Assembly: GCA_024236075.1 (NCBI GenBank)
Contig: JACKLE010000001.1
Span: 248,001 to 312,000, forward strand
From: Alphaproteobacteria bacterium
GTDB taxonomy: Bacteria > Pseudomonadota > Alphaproteobacteria > JACAEB01
DNA: 64,000 bases
Direction: 5' to 3'
Shown: positions 1-8,638 of the stretch, in pieces
How positions within the stretch are numbered: position 1 is the first letter of the stretch
Layout of the letters: each line of letters begins with the position of its first letter
Made by a program: the position numbers and the translations under genes
Notes under the pieces: model-generated
What the model was told of the DNA's origin: nothing
What the model saw: the letters and a program-made list of their open reading frames with translations, nothing else
The model's database searches: none

Positions 1-197
1 CTCGTGGGCAGGAGGCACGAGCGCACGGGCCTGCCGTCGACATGCACCGTGCAGGCGCCGCATTGCGCGATGCCGCAGCCGAACTTCGTGCCCGTGAGCC
101 CGATCACGTCGCGCAGCACCCACAGCAGCGGCATGTCGGGCGGCACCGTGACCGCATGCACCTCGCCGTTGATCCGGAGCCTGAAGGTGTCCTGCAT
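1..197 (-). CDS. (2Fe-2S)-binding subunit of a molybdenum hydroxylase (isoquinoline 1-oxidoreductase alpha type), 3' end outside window
   Basis: This is the N-terminal part of a small iron-sulfur subunit of the xanthine dehydrogenase / isoquinoline 1-oxidoreductase family, which passes electrons from a molybdopterin subunit. Translation from the ATG at 197 begins MQDTFRLRINGEVHAV and contains the plant-ferredoxin pattern KFGCGIAQCGACTVH, with cysteines at about residues 41, 46, 49 and 61. The second, C-terminal 2Fe-2S domain and any large-subunit gene lie beyond the window edge. It is the last visible gene of a minus-strand run after the peroxiredoxin, DsbA-like and OsmC genes. The family call is firm from the cysteine pattern; the substrate is not known. 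Confidence 0.85.
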   Translation of the reverse strand, partial: MQDTFRLRINGEVHAVTVPPDMPLLWVLRDVIGLTGTKFGCGIAQCGACTVHVDGRPVRSCLLPT

Positions 198-238
198 GTC
201 GCGCTCCTTATCCCACCTCGGGGCGGCCGTCCGACGCC

Positions 239-664
239 TCAGCGCAATGTCGCGGCAAGCCCGATCTCGACCGCGGCCAGGGCCTTCGACACCGGGCAGG
301 TGCGCTTGGCGGTGTCGGCGAGGGCCGCAAACTCCTCCTCGCCGATGCCGGGGACCCGCGCCTGCGTCTCGAGGTCGATGCGCTCGATCGCGAAGCCCTC
401 CGGCGTCGGCCCGAACGAGACCGTGGCCTTGGTGCGCACGCTCTCCGCCTTGTGCCCCGCCTGCGCCAGGGCCGCCGACAGCGCCATGGAGAAGCAGGCG
501 GCGTGAGCGGCCGCCAGCAGCTCCTCCGGGTTCGTCCCGGCGCCCGATTCGAAGCGCGACTTGTAGGAATAGGCGCCCTTGAAGGCGCCGCTCCCCAGCG
601 CGAGGTCGCCCTCGCCGCTCTTGAGGTCGCCGCGCCACTCCGCTTCGGAAACGCGCTTCACCAT
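239..664 (-). CDS. osmC: OsmC family peroxide-resistance protein
   Basis: A 141-aa cytoplasmic thiol peroxidase of the OsmC/Ohr superfamily, which reduces organic hydroperoxides. The length is typical of the family. The two redox cysteines are visible: C57 in AAHAACFSMAL and C123 in RTCPVSKAL, with the family motif TNPEELLAAAHA just before the first. The ATG at 664 follows an AAGGAGCCGGGGCC ribosome-binding region on the minus strand. The gene lies 17 bp downstream of the DsbA-like gene and probably shares its transcript. OsmC rather than Ohr is preferred because of the TNPEELLAAAHAACFSM signature, but the split between the two is not absolute. Confidence 0.9.
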   Translation of the reverse strand: MVKRVSEAEWRGDLKSGEGDLALGSGAFKGAYSYKSRFESGAGTNPEELLAAAHAACFSMALSAALAQAGHKAESVRTKATVSFGPTPEGFAIERIDLETQARVPGIGEEEFAALADTAKRTCPVSKALAAVEIGLAATLR

Positions 665-681
665 GGCCCCGGCTCCTTATC

Positions 682-1230
682 TCAAGACGACGGCGGCGCC
701 GCGGCCCGCAGCGCGGCGGCGAAACTGTCCTCATCCGTCCAATTGCCGTCGAAGCGGCGGCCGTTGATGAAGAATGTCGGCGTTCCGTTCACGCCGCTTC
801 GCACGCCGCTCGTGAAATCGGCGCGAACGCGCTCCTTCGGCCGGCCGCTCTCGAGCGCCTTGCGCAGGTCGCCGGGATCGAGATCGAGCGCGCGCACATA
901 GGTCAGGAGATGGCCGTCGTCCAAGGCGTCCTGATGCTCGAACAGCATGTCGTGCATCGGCCAGAACCGGCCGCCCATGGCGGCGGCCTCGGCGAGCTCC
1001 GCCGCCGCCGTCGCATGCGGATGAACCTCGGCGAGGGGAAAGTTGCGGAAGACGAAGAGCAGCCCGGCGCCGAGCCGGGCCTGCAGCCGCTTCACGATCG
1101 GATAGGCGCGCCCACAATGCGGGCACTCGTAGTCGCCATATTCGACCAGCGCGATGGCGGCGCCCGCGGAGCCCTGGGCATGGTCCTGCGCGCCGACCGG
1201 AGGATTGAGCCGGCCCTGCTCGCGCGTCAT
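682..1230 (-). CDS. DsbA-family thioredoxin-fold oxidoreductase
   Basis: A 182-aa thioredoxin-fold protein with a DsbA/FrnE-type active site CPHC (C36, C39, in YGDYECPHCGRAYP) and the cis-proline loop GTPTFFINGRRF near the C terminus. No signal peptide is seen (it starts MTREQGRLNP), so a cytoplasmic role is more likely than periplasmic disulfide formation. Its start overlaps the stop of the upstream peroxiredoxin by 4 bp (ATGA), which indicates translational coupling and suggests it could supply reducing or oxidising equivalents to the peroxiredoxin or OsmC. The partner assignment is inference from gene order only. Confidence 0.85.
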   Translation of the reverse strand: MTREQGRLNPPVGAQDHAQGSAGAAIALVEYGDYECPHCGRAYPIVKRLQARLGAGLLFVFRNFPLAEVHPHATAAAELAEAAAMGGRFWPMHDMLFEHQDALDDGHLLTYVRALDLDPGDLRKALESGRPKERVRADFTSGVRSGVNGTPTFFINGRRFDGNWTDEDSFAAALRAAAPPSS

Positions 1231-1727
1231 GCCGTGCGCCTCCCGCCGAGACCCTCGAGGGCGTCCAGGATGCCGTCGGCACCCGGATTGACCTCGATGG
1301 GCGAAAGATAGCTCCAGCGGACAATTCCGTCACCGTCCAGAACGAACAGCGCGCGCTCGGACGTTCCGTCCTGCGCGCGGTAGACGCCATAGGCCCTGGC
1401 GACGGCGCCCTTGGGCTCGAAATCGGCAAGCAGCGGAAACCGCAGGCGGCGCGTCTCGCGAAAGGCCACGTGGCACCATGCGCCGTCGACGGAGATGCCG
1501 AACAGCTCGGCGCCGAGCGCCTGAAACTCCGGCAGGATCTCGTTGTAGAGCGCCATCTGGTCGCCGCAGACCGGGCTCCAGTCGGCGGGATAGAAGGCCA
1601 GCACCACCGGCCGGCCGCGCAGGCTCCGAAGCGAGACCGTCGCGCCCGGCTCGCGGGGCAGGACGAATTCCGGCGCCCGCGCTCCCGCGGCCAGGAGCGA
1701 TCCGTCTGCACGCGCGTTCGCCGTCAT
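1227..1727 (-). CDS. Peroxiredoxin (AhpC/TSA family)
   Basis: A 166-aa thiol peroxidase. The peroxidatic cysteine is C54 in AFYPADWSPVCGDQM and a second cysteine, C85, sits in SVDGAWCHVAF, an arrangement seen in AhpE/BCP-like peroxiredoxins. The reading frame is open further upstream to 1913, but the ATG at 1727 is preferred: it begins MTANARADGS just ahead of the first conserved strand and has a GAGG ribosome-binding sequence about 9 bases before it. The upstream extension is basic and non-conserved in character. It is the first gene of the minus-strand group with the DsbA-like and OsmC genes. Confidence 0.88.
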   Translation of the reverse strand: MTANARADGSLLAAGARAPEFVLPREPGATVSLRSLRGRPVVLAFYPADWSPVCGDQMALYNEILPEFQALGAELFGISVDGAWCHVAFRETRRLRFPLLADFEPKGAVARAYGVYRAQDGTSERALFVLDGDGIVRWSYLSPIEVNPGADGILDALEGLGGRRTA

Positions 1728-2134
1728 CGCCTGGTCCTCGGCTGCGGGGAAAGTGCAACGCACGCCAACTGTCGCAGGTATCTTGCCGGCCGGGCCGGAC
1801 CCTCGTCGGGCGATCGCCCTCGGGGTCGCGGGACCTTCGGCGCATATCTCGCTCACCTTGGGCGCCGCAATGCAAGGCCAGATTCGAACGCTGAAGAAAT
1901 TCAACGGCCCCACGCGCGAAGGGCAATAGAACGAAAGTATGGGATGCGACGCGGGACGACTTAGGCGCGCGGCGCGGCGGCCATCGGTTCGAGGCTTGCG
2001 GCCTTCGCGCCGCCGGGCGCAAAAAAGACTTTGCGTGTCAGGAGGTTCCGGCCGGCCGTCGATCGGGGGCTTCGCTCCGTCCGGGGAGGCGGTACCATCG
2101 GGCTTGCAGGGATTCTTCGGGGAGGGCGCAAGCC
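1728..2134. other. Divergent intergenic region between the peroxiredoxin and the HerA-like gene
   Basis: About 400 bases separating the minus-strand peroxiredoxin group from the plus-strand HerA-like gene. Promoters for both directions should lie here. I see no convincing gene: the open frames crossing it are extensions of the flanking genes with arginine-rich, low-information translations. No strong palindrome or terminator was recognised. Confidence 0.5.
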
Positions 2135-3706
2135 ATGGAGCTCGGCCGCGACGACGCGATCCTGGTCGGCAGGGGCGAGGCGCCCTGCTATCTGGAGCTG
2201 AAGCTCGCCAATCGCCACGGCCTCGTCGCGGGGGCGACGGGCACGGGCAAGACGGTGACGCTCCAGGTGCTCGCCGAGGGCTTCTCGCGGGCGGGCGTTC
2301 CGGTGTTCGCGGCCGACGTCAAGGGCGACCTCTCCGGGATCGCCGCGCCGGGCGAGGCGCGGGACGCCTTTCTCGCGCGCGCGAAGACCATCGGCGTCTC
2401 CTACGAGCCGGACCGCTTCCCGACCGTGTTCTGGGATCTCTTCGGCGAGGCGGGCCATCCCGTGCGCGCGACCGTCTCGGAGATGGGGCCGTTGCTCCTT
2501 TCCCGGATGATGGACCTCAACGAGGTTCAGGAGGGCGTCCTCAACATCGCCTTCCGCGTCGCGGACGAGGAGGGGCTCCTCCTCATGGATCTGAAGGACC
2601 TGCGCGCGATCCTCGCCTACGTGGCCGAGCATGCGGGCGAGCTCACCGTCCGGTACGGAAACGTCTCCAAGGCGAGCGTCGGCGCGATCCAGCGCCAGAT
2701 CCTGGTGCTCGAGGCCCAGGGCGGCGACAGGTTCTTCGGCGAGCCCGCGCTCGCCATCCGCGATCTTCTGCGCACGGATCGCGACGGGCGCGGCTATGTG
2801 AACCTTCTCGCCGCGGACAGGCTGATGGCGACGCCGCGCCTCTACGCGGCCTTCCTGCTCTGGCTGCTCTCCGAGCTCTTCGAGGAGCTTCCCGAGGCGG
2901 GCGATCCGGAGCGCCCGAAGCTCGTCTTCTTCTTCGACGAGGCGCATCTCCTCTTCGCGGACGCGCCCCGGCACCTTCAGGACAAGATCGAGCAGGTGGT
3001 GCGCCTCATCCGCTCCAAAGGAGTCGGCGTCTATTTCGTGACGCAGAACCCGCTCGACGTGCCCGACCGCGTGCTGGGCCAGCTCGGCAACCGCGTGCAG
3101 CACGCTTTGCGCGCCTTCACGCCGCGCGATCAGAAGGCGGTGAAGGCGGCGGCCGAGACCTTCCGTCCGAACCCGAAGCTCGACACGGGACAGGCCATCA
3201 CCGAGCTCGGCATCGGCGAGGCGCTCGTCTCGTTCCTCGAGCCGGGCGGGACGCCGGCGATCGTGGACCGCGCGCTCATTTGTCCGCCTGCGGCCCATCT
3301 CGGGCCGGCCGGCCCCGAGGCGCGCTCCGCGGCGATGGCCGCGAGCCCGGTGAAGGGCAAGTACGACACGGCGCTCGACGCCGAATCCGCCTACGAGGTG
3401 CTCCTGGCGCGGGGCGCGGGACGCGGCGCCGCGCAAGGGGCGCCGGCCGAGGGCGGGGCGCAGGGCGGGCCCGGCCTCCTAGGCGGCATCGCGGCGACGC
3501 TCGGCGGCATATTCGGCACGAGCCGGCCGCGCGGCCAGCGCCTCTCGACGGGCCAGCGCGTCGCGCGCGAGGTCACGCGCACGGTGACGAACCGCGTGGC
3601 GGGGCAGATCGCCGCCGATCTCGGCAAATCGATCGGCGGGCGCACGGGCAGCATGATCGGGCGCGCCATCGTGCGCGGCGCGCTCGGCGGCATCTTGCGG
3701 CGCTGA
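2135..3706 (+). CDS. HerA-like helicase / DUF853 (YjgR-type) ATPase
   Basis: A 523-aa P-loop ATPase of the HerA-like DUF853 family (YjgR type), whose biological role is unsettled. The Walker A sequence GATGTGKT is at residues 33-40, followed by a family motif AADVKGDLSGIA, and Walker B FFFDEAHLLF is near residue 265. A conserved KGVGVYFVTQNPLDVPD sensor-like segment follows. The last 100 or so residues are glycine, alanine and arginine rich with a GRTGSMIGRAIVRGALGGI tail, common in this family. The ATG at 2135 is preferred over the open extension to 1939 because family members start about 30 residues before the P-loop. It appears to be a single-gene unit. Confidence 0.9.
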   Translation: MELGRDDAILVGRGEAPCYLELKLANRHGLVAGATGTGKTVTLQVLAEGFSRAGVPVFAADVKGDLSGIAAPGEARDAFLARAKTIGVSYEPDRFPTVFWDLFGEAGHPVRATVSEMGPLLLSRMMDLNEVQEGVLNIAFRVADEEGLLLMDLKDLRAILAYVAEHAGELTVRYGNVSKASVGAIQRQILVLEAQGGDRFFGEPALAIRDLLRTDRDGRGYVNLLAADRLMATPRLYAAFLLWLLSELFEELPEAGDPERPKLVFFFDEAHLLFADAPRHLQDKIEQVVRLIRSKGVGVYFVTQNPLDVPDRVLGQLGNRVQHALRAFTPRDQKAVKAAAETFRPNPKLDTGQAITELGIGEALVSFLEPGGTPAIVDRALICPPAAHLGPAGPEARSAAMAASPVKGKYDTALDAESAYEVLLARGAGRGAAQGAPAEGGAQGGPGLLGGIAATLGGIFGTSRPRGQRLSTGQRVAREVTRTVTNRVAGQIAADLGKSIGGRTGSMIGRAIVRGALGGILRR

Positions 3707-3827
3707 GCGGGCGCGCCATCACGCGCATTTGATCTCGGCCGATGCGCCTCCGGCGGGCAGCGCCCGTGGTCCGGGCGTCGATGCGCTGCTAGCCTGACGC
3801 TCCGGATTCGGAGGAAAGGGAGCGGGC

Positions 3828-4268
3828 ATGGCAAAGGCGCTTCGGACGGCGAGCCTCGTGCTCTTCACGGGGCTTTGTCTTTTTCTGCTCTGGTTCGGCT
3901 GGCTCTACGCGAACGTCTCGGACATGCTCTGGTTCCACGCCGCGGCCGTGCCGGAGGCGGCGCGCGGCGCGGTGCGGTCCCTTTACTTCGCGCTGATGAC
4001 CCTTATAGGCGGGGCCTCCTTCGCGCTTGGGCTTCTTGGTCTCTATGTCGTCGCGGTGCCCTTGCGGGGCGGCGCGCCCCTGGCGGCGCCGGCTTTGAGC
4101 CTTGCCTTCGTCGTCGCCTTCGGCATGGCGGCGGTCACGGCCGAAAAGCTCGCCGCGGCGACGGGCTCGCCGACCTCGTGGCATATCATGGGCGTCCTGA
4201 TCGGCCTCGCCCTGGCAGCGCTTCTTTGCGATCTGGGGTCTCGCAGGCTGGAGCGGTCCGCACTCTGA
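3828..4268 (+). CDS. Hypothetical four-helix membrane protein
   Basis: A 146-aa integral membrane protein that I do not recognise. Four hydrophobic segments are visible: about residues 8-28 (SLVLFTGLCLFLLWFGWLYA), 50-75, 80-105 and 120-140. It begins MAKALRTASLV after a GGAAAGGGAGCGGGC ribosome-binding region. A glycine-rich third helix and an acidic/basic C-terminal tail (CDLGSRRLERSAL) are the only other features. It is followed by a convergent outer-membrane protein gene. No function can be assigned. Confidence 0.7.
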   Translation: MAKALRTASLVLFTGLCLFLLWFGWLYANVSDMLWFHAAAVPEAARGAVRSLYFALMTLIGGASFALGLLGLYVVAVPLRGGAPLAAPALSLAFVVAFGMAAVTAEKLAAATGSPTSWHIMGVLIGLALAALLCDLGSRRLERSAL

Positions 4269-4304
4269 CGGCATCGCACCGAGCCCGTCGGGTCGGAGGT
4301 GCCT

Positions 4305-5348
4305 CTAGTCGAAGTCGAACTCGTAGCCGAGATTGAGCCCGATCGTGTGGCTCGTATCGCCCGCCTCGGCGACGAGGCGGTAGCCCGCCTGCAGCGCCAC
4401 GCCCTCAATCGGCTCATAGCCCAGCGACACGGCCAGGAAATGGTCCGTGGACGTGCCGTCGGCGTGGCGCAGGCCATAGGCCGCGACGATCTCCGCCGCG
4501 TCGAAAGGCACCTCGCCGACGAGCGTGAGGAAGGTCGAGCTTGCGCGGTCCTCCTCGTAGCGCGGGAAATAGGCGGCCTCGCCCGTCAGCCGACCCCAGT
4601 CGAAGGCGCGGGAGAAGGCGAAGACGGCGCCCGTCTCGTCGGCTTCGCCGGGCTCGCCGGGCGCCCGGTAGCGCACGCCGAGGGCGTAGGCGGAGCGTTC
4701 GAGCGCGCCCGACATCTGCACGACGTAGAGCTCGCGCCCGGTCCGGTCGGACCGGTGGCCGAAGGCCTCGGGCGAGGTGTCGCGCTCGGTGAAGAGCGAG
4801 CGCTTGAGCTCGCTCGTGTCGGCCGTGAGGAGCGCCGCCGACAGGATGTGCGTCGCGCCGTCGGCCTCGACGGGAAGGCTGCCGCGCAGGCCCAGCCGCT
4901 CGGTCATCTCGTAGCCGCTCGCGATCTCGTCGCCGAAGAGGCCGGGCTCCACCTCGTTCACGATTCCGAAGGGCGTGCGGAGCTTGCCGATGTCGACGCC
5001 GGCGGGCCCGAGCTCGAGGCCCAGATAGAGCTCCTCGGCGAAGAGCCCGAGATCCTCGAAGGCCCGGTCGCGCTCGGGATCGATGACCGGCTCGAGCTTC
5101 ACCGTGGCGAAGAGCCCGCCGCGCCCGGCGAGGCGCAGGGCGAGCAGGGCCTCCGCCTTCACATAGAGGTCGTTGAGCTCGGCGGCCTCCCCGTCCGCCG
5201 CGACGACGAGCTGGTCCTCGAGCTCGACGAGCACGTCAACGGAGGCGCGGAGGGCCGTTTGCGAGGCGGCGGGCGCGGCGGTCAGGACGGCGGCCGCGCA
5301 GCCCAGGCCGGCGGCGATCCGAGCCGGCATTCGGGTCGTGCGGATCAT
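4305..5348 (-). CDS. Outer-membrane beta-barrel protein (porin-like)
   Basis: A 347-aa exported protein. A signal peptide ends around residue 30 (GLGCAAAVLTAAPAASQ, with cleavage likely after AAS). The mature part is made of alternating hydrophobic/polar strands such as LYVKAEALLALRL and ELYLGLELGP, and ends LGYEFDFD, close to the terminal aromatic signature of outer-membrane barrels. It resembles phosphate-selective or general porin-like proteins but no subfamily is certain. It is transcribed alone, convergent with the small membrane protein and divergent from the cyclic-nucleotide-binding protein. Confidence 0.7.
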   Translation of the reverse strand: MIRTTRMPARIAAGLGCAAAVLTAAPAASQTALRASVDVLVELEDQLVVAADGEAAELNDLYVKAEALLALRLAGRGGLFATVKLEPVIDPERDRAFEDLGLFAEELYLGLELGPAGVDIGKLRTPFGIVNEVEPGLFGDEIASGYEMTERLGLRGSLPVEADGATHILSAALLTADTSELKRSLFTERDTSPEAFGHRSDRTGRELYVVQMSGALERSAYALGVRYRAPGEPGEADETGAVFAFSRAFDWGRLTGEAAYFPRYEEDRASSTFLTLVGEVPFDAAEIVAAYGLRHADGTSTDHFLAVSLGYEPIEGVALQAGYRLVAEAGDTSHTIGLNLGYEFDFD

Positions 5349-5563
5349 GTCGGCTCCAGGCGGCGCAACTGGCGGGCGGCAAAGCCCGTCGCCATCTTGG
5401 GTGATTCGCGCCGGCGGAGCTTTGACGCCGGCGGCGCGCGACCGTAACGTGACGCCGCGGAGCGGGGGCGCTCCGACGGGGGATTTTCAGCACAACGCGA
5501 CAAGGCCGGCGCGGCCGATGCGGCGCATCGGGCATGCGCGGCTCGGGCGGGGACGGGGGGACG

Positions 5564-5971
5564 ATGAGCGACAGGATGGCCAAGCATCGCGAGAACGCGC
5601 CGCGTCAGCTCGCCAATCTCCTGAAGAGCTACAAGGGCGTCGCCTTCGTCGAGGGCCAGCGCATCTTCACCGAGGGCGAGCCCGCGGAATGCATGTACGT
5701 GGTGCGCTCGGGCGAGGTCGACGTGCTCTTCCGCGGCAAGCTTCTCGAGACGGTGACCCCGCCCGGCATCTTCGGCGAGATGGGCCTCATAGACGGCGCG
5801 CCCCGCAGCGCGGATGCCGTCGCGCGGACGGATTGCGAGCTCGTGCGCGTGGAGGAGATCGAGTTCCTGCGCATGGTCGAGCGCGTGCCCTATCTCGCGC
5901 TCAACGTCATGCAGCTCCTCGTCGACCGCATCAAGCAGATGAACGAGCGTCTCGGCGCGGCGGGCCTCTAG
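5564..5971 (+). CDS. Stand-alone cyclic nucleotide-binding domain protein
   Basis: A 135-aa single-domain protein with a Crp-like beta-roll. The phosphate-binding cassette is clear: FGEMGLIDGAPRSADAVA, preceded by EGQRIFTEGEPAECMYVV. The C-terminal helices end in LLVDRIKQMNERLG; there is no DNA-binding helix-turn-helix, so it is not a Crp/Fnr regulator and may act by protein contact. The ATG at 5564 follows GGACGGGGGGACG; an in-frame ATG at 5534 would add ten glycine-rich residues and is less likely. It converges with dps, 16 bp away. The arginine in the cassette favours real cAMP or cGMP binding, but that is inferred. Confidence 0.82.
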   Translation: MSDRMAKHRENAPRQLANLLKSYKGVAFVEGQRIFTEGEPAECMYVVRSGEVDVLFRGKLLETVTPPGIFGEMGLIDGAPRSADAVARTDCELVRVEEIEFLRMVERVPYLALNVMQLLVDRIKQMNERLGAAGL

Positions 5972-5987
5972 CGCCCGCCGCCGCGCC

Positions 5988-6512
5988 TCACGGCGTCTCG
6001 CCGTGCCGGCTCGCCTCGAACAGGAACCAGGTGCGCCGTTCCGCCTCGTCGATCCACACCTCGATGAGGCTCGCCGTCGCGACGTCGCCGTGCTCGTCGC
6101 ACAGCTCGTGCACCTGGCGCATCGCGTGGACGAGCGCCTTGTTGTCCTCGCGCAGCTCCGCGAGCATGTCGAGCGGCGTCACGAAATCGGCGTCGTTGTC
6201 GAGGACGCGCGTCGTGCGCGCGATCTCGCCGACGGAATGGAGCGTGCGCGCGCCGAGCTTGCGCACCCGCTCGGCGATCGGGTCGCCGAGCGCGTAGATC
6301 TGATCGGCCTGCTCGTCGAGCATCAGGTGATAGTCGCGGAAATGGGGTCCCGACATGTGCCAGTGGAAGTTCTTGGTCTTGAAGTAGAGGGCATAGACGT
6401 CGGCGAGCAGAAGGTTGAGGCCCGCGGCGAGATCCGCGACCGCGTTGTTCGACAGATCCGTGGGCGTCTGCAATGCCCGGTCCTTGAGCTTGCTCGCGGG
6501 AGACTTGGCCAT
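5988..6512 (-). CDS. dps: Dps family DNA-protecting ferritin-like protein
   Basis: A 174-aa Dps dodecamer subunit that oxidises Fe(II) with hydrogen peroxide and protects DNA. The Dps signature is present (LYFKTKNFHWHMSGPHF, then YHLMLDEQADQI), with the intersubunit ferroxidase residues H50, H62 and D66 conserved. The basic N-terminal tail (MAKSPASKLKDRALQ) could contact DNA. It lies just downstream of the CDGSH/ferritin-like fusion gene on the same strand, with a 35-bp gap, so the two may be co-transcribed as an iron and oxidative stress pair. Confidence 0.93.
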   Translation of the reverse strand: MAKSPASKLKDRALQTPTDLSNNAVADLAAGLNLLLADVYALYFKTKNFHWHMSGPHFRDYHLMLDEQADQIYALGDPIAERVRKLGARTLHSVGEIARTTRVLDNDADFVTPLDMLAELREDNKALVHAMRQVHELCDEHGDVATASLIEVWIDEAERRTWFLFEASRHGETP

Positions 6513-6547
6513 GGTGGGGCTCCGATGGGCTGGGGTGGGGCGCGTCT

Positions 6548-8506
6548 TCAGTCGGTCGTGAATCCGATGCGGGCGTGGCTATTGTCGCAGAAGGGCTTCG
6601 TGGCGCTCGCGCCGCAGCGGCACAGCCGCGCCTGGACGAGCCGGGCCACGACGCGGCCCGTGCCGCTCGTGATCTCGAGATTGCCGCGCACGCGCAAGGG
6701 TCCGTTCGCCTCGGGCTCGATCTCGAGCGGGCCGTCGCGCACCGGCAGCATGTCGGTCTCGCGCGAGGCCGGCTCGCCGCTCGCGGCGAAGCCGATCTCA
6801 TGGTGCGAGCCGTCGCAGAAGGGCTTGTTCTTCGAGGCGCCGCAGCGGCAGAGCGTCGCGCGGAAATGGGCGGTCTCGCCGTCGAGGCGGATGTCGGCGC
6901 GCACGGCATAGGGGCCCGCCTCGCGCACGGCGAGGAGATTGACCGGCGGCGCGCTCTCGTCCGGCCGCCCGTCCTTGCGCTCGTAGCGAATGGCGCCGGA
7001 CGGGCAGACATGCGCGATCTCGGCGAGGCGCTCGGCATCCATCGTGTCCGGATGGATCCAGGGGCCCTTGACGTTGGCGAGGAAGACGGTCGGCCCCCAG
7101 GTCACGCAGTGGCGCGCATGGATGCACCGGCGCCCCTCGTAGACGACGGTGAGCGCCTCTCCCTCGACGCGCTCGATGCCGTCCGCGATCGCGGTCGGCG
7201 GCGGCGCGCGCTCCTCGCGCCGGGGCGTCGGCGTGGGGGCCGGGACGGGGGAGGGGCCGCGCGCCGGGTCGAGCCCGCGCGCCGCGCGCGCGGCGAGCTC
7301 GCCGATGAGCCTCGCCGCGCGGGCCATGCGCGCATCCGCGCCCGCGAGCGCGTTCGCGGCGGAAGCGAGCTCGGCGAAGCGCTCGTTGAAGAAGCGATGG
7401 GCACTGACGGAAGGCGGCAGCGTCGCCGGATCGCGCGGCGCCGTGAACGACATGCCGGCATTGCAGCCGGGATTGGACGGGCCGGCCGGCAGCCGCGCCG
7501 CGCGCTCGCCGATCAGCGTCATGGCGCGCATGAGGCCGAGGGAGAGGTCGAGCGCGACGCCCTTCTCGGGCGCGGGGCGCGGCACGGCGTAGGCGTGCGC
7601 GACGAGGCGCAGCATCAGCGCATAGGCCGCATTGGCGAGGTCGACCGTGCGCGAGGCCTCGTCGTTCTCGATCCAGACGCGCCCCTCGGGGTTCACCGGC
7701 CGCCGCAGAAGCGGATTGCGGGCGGCGGGGAAGGCGGGCGCGAAGCGCGGATTGCGGGCCTTGAGCGCGGCGAGCCCCTCGCGCACGGCGATGAAGCGCT
7801 GATAGTGCGACCCCTCGGAGGATTCGGGCGCGCCCTCGCCCTGCGCGACGATGGTCTTGAGCGCGGCGGCGGCCGTCTTGATGCAGATGACCGGCCGCGC
7901 GCCTTCGATCGTCACCTCCGCGGGCGAGAGCTGCAATGCCGGATCGCCGCAGAAGGCGACCTCCTCGCCGTGATGCTCCACGAAGTCGCGCAGGCGCCGC
8001 TCGAGCGCCGCGTAGAAGTCGCCCACCGTCTCGTAGTCGAACGACATCGGCGTCAGCCGCGCGCCGGTCGCACCGCGGGCGAAGCGCAGCTCCGGCGCGA
8101 AGCCCTCGCCGTCCCGCTCGCTCGAGCCGTGGGGACGCTCGAGGTGGATGAAGTGCTGGAGCACCTCCTCGCCGAAGGGCGCGAGCTTGACCACGATATT
8201 GGCGGGCAGGCGTCCCGGGCTCAGCGGGAAATTGTCCCGCCCCAGATAGGGCGCGCCGCCGAGCGCCGAGGCGATGTTCCACACCGCCACGAGATGGCCC
8301 ATCTCGTCGATGGCGATGTCGAGGATGGCGCGCCGCCAGCCCGCCACCGCGGCGGCCTCCTCGGGCGAGAGCCCCTCGGCCTCGCCGTCGCGCAGCGAGA
8401 AGGCCGCGTAAAGATAGGTGCACATCAGATTGTGCTCGAGCTCCGCCGCCTCGGTGAGGCCGTGCAGGAGCTGCTCGCGGGACGGAAAGGGCGTGTGGAA
8501 CTGCAT
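6548..8506 (-). CDS. Ferritin-like / 4Fe-4S mono-cluster / double CDGSH fusion protein
   Basis: A 652-aa multidomain iron protein. Residues 1 to about 230 look like the VioB-type ferritin-like domain, with carboxylate/histidine motifs AELEHNLMCTYLYA and IAIDEMGHLVAVW. After a variable region and a proline-rich linker (about 412-440), residues 450-515 form a DUF1271/Fer4_19-type divergent 4Fe-4S domain with C461, C467 and C501. Two CDGSH 2Fe-2S domains close the protein: C553, C555, C564, H568 (CDGSH) and C629, C631, C640, H644 (CDNSH). Each keeps the CxC...C...H ligand set. It sits upstream of dps on the same strand. Iron-sulfur or iron-responsive redox function is inferred; the substrate is unknown. 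Confidence 0.85.
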   Translation of the reverse strand: MQFHTPFPSREQLLHGLTEAAELEHNLMCTYLYAAFSLRDGEAEGLSPEEAAAVAGWRRAILDIAIDEMGHLVAVWNIASALGGAPYLGRDNFPLSPGRLPANIVVKLAPFGEEVLQHFIHLERPHGSSERDGEGFAPELRFARGATGARLTPMSFDYETVGDFYAALERRLRDFVEHHGEEVAFCGDPALQLSPAEVTIEGARPVICIKTAAAALKTIVAQGEGAPESSEGSHYQRFIAVREGLAALKARNPRFAPAFPAARNPLLRRPVNPEGRVWIENDEASRTVDLANAAYALMLRLVAHAYAVPRPAPEKGVALDLSLGLMRAMTLIGERAARLPAGPSNPGCNAGMSFTAPRDPATLPPSVSAHRFFNERFAELASAANALAGADARMARAARLIGELAARAARGLDPARGPSPVPAPTPTPRREERAPPPTAIADGIERVEGEALTVVYEGRRCIHARHCVTWGPTVFLANVKGPWIHPDTMDAERLAEIAHVCPSGAIRYERKDGRPDESAPPVNLLAVREAGPYAVRADIRLDGETAHFRATLCRCGASKNKPFCDGSHHEIGFAASGEPASRETDMLPVRDGPLEIEPEANGPLRVRGNLEITSGTGRVVARLVQARLCRCGASATKPFCDNSHARIGFTTD

Positions 8507-8638
8507 GGGCGGATCGTGTGTGGCTGGCGCGCGGAGGCTTCGGACCGCGGGACGGGCAAGCGGCGCCGCGCGGCCGGACGGAGGGCATATTACCGCCGCC
8601 GCCGCCGACTTGGCACTGTCCTTATGTATGGGCCGGGA

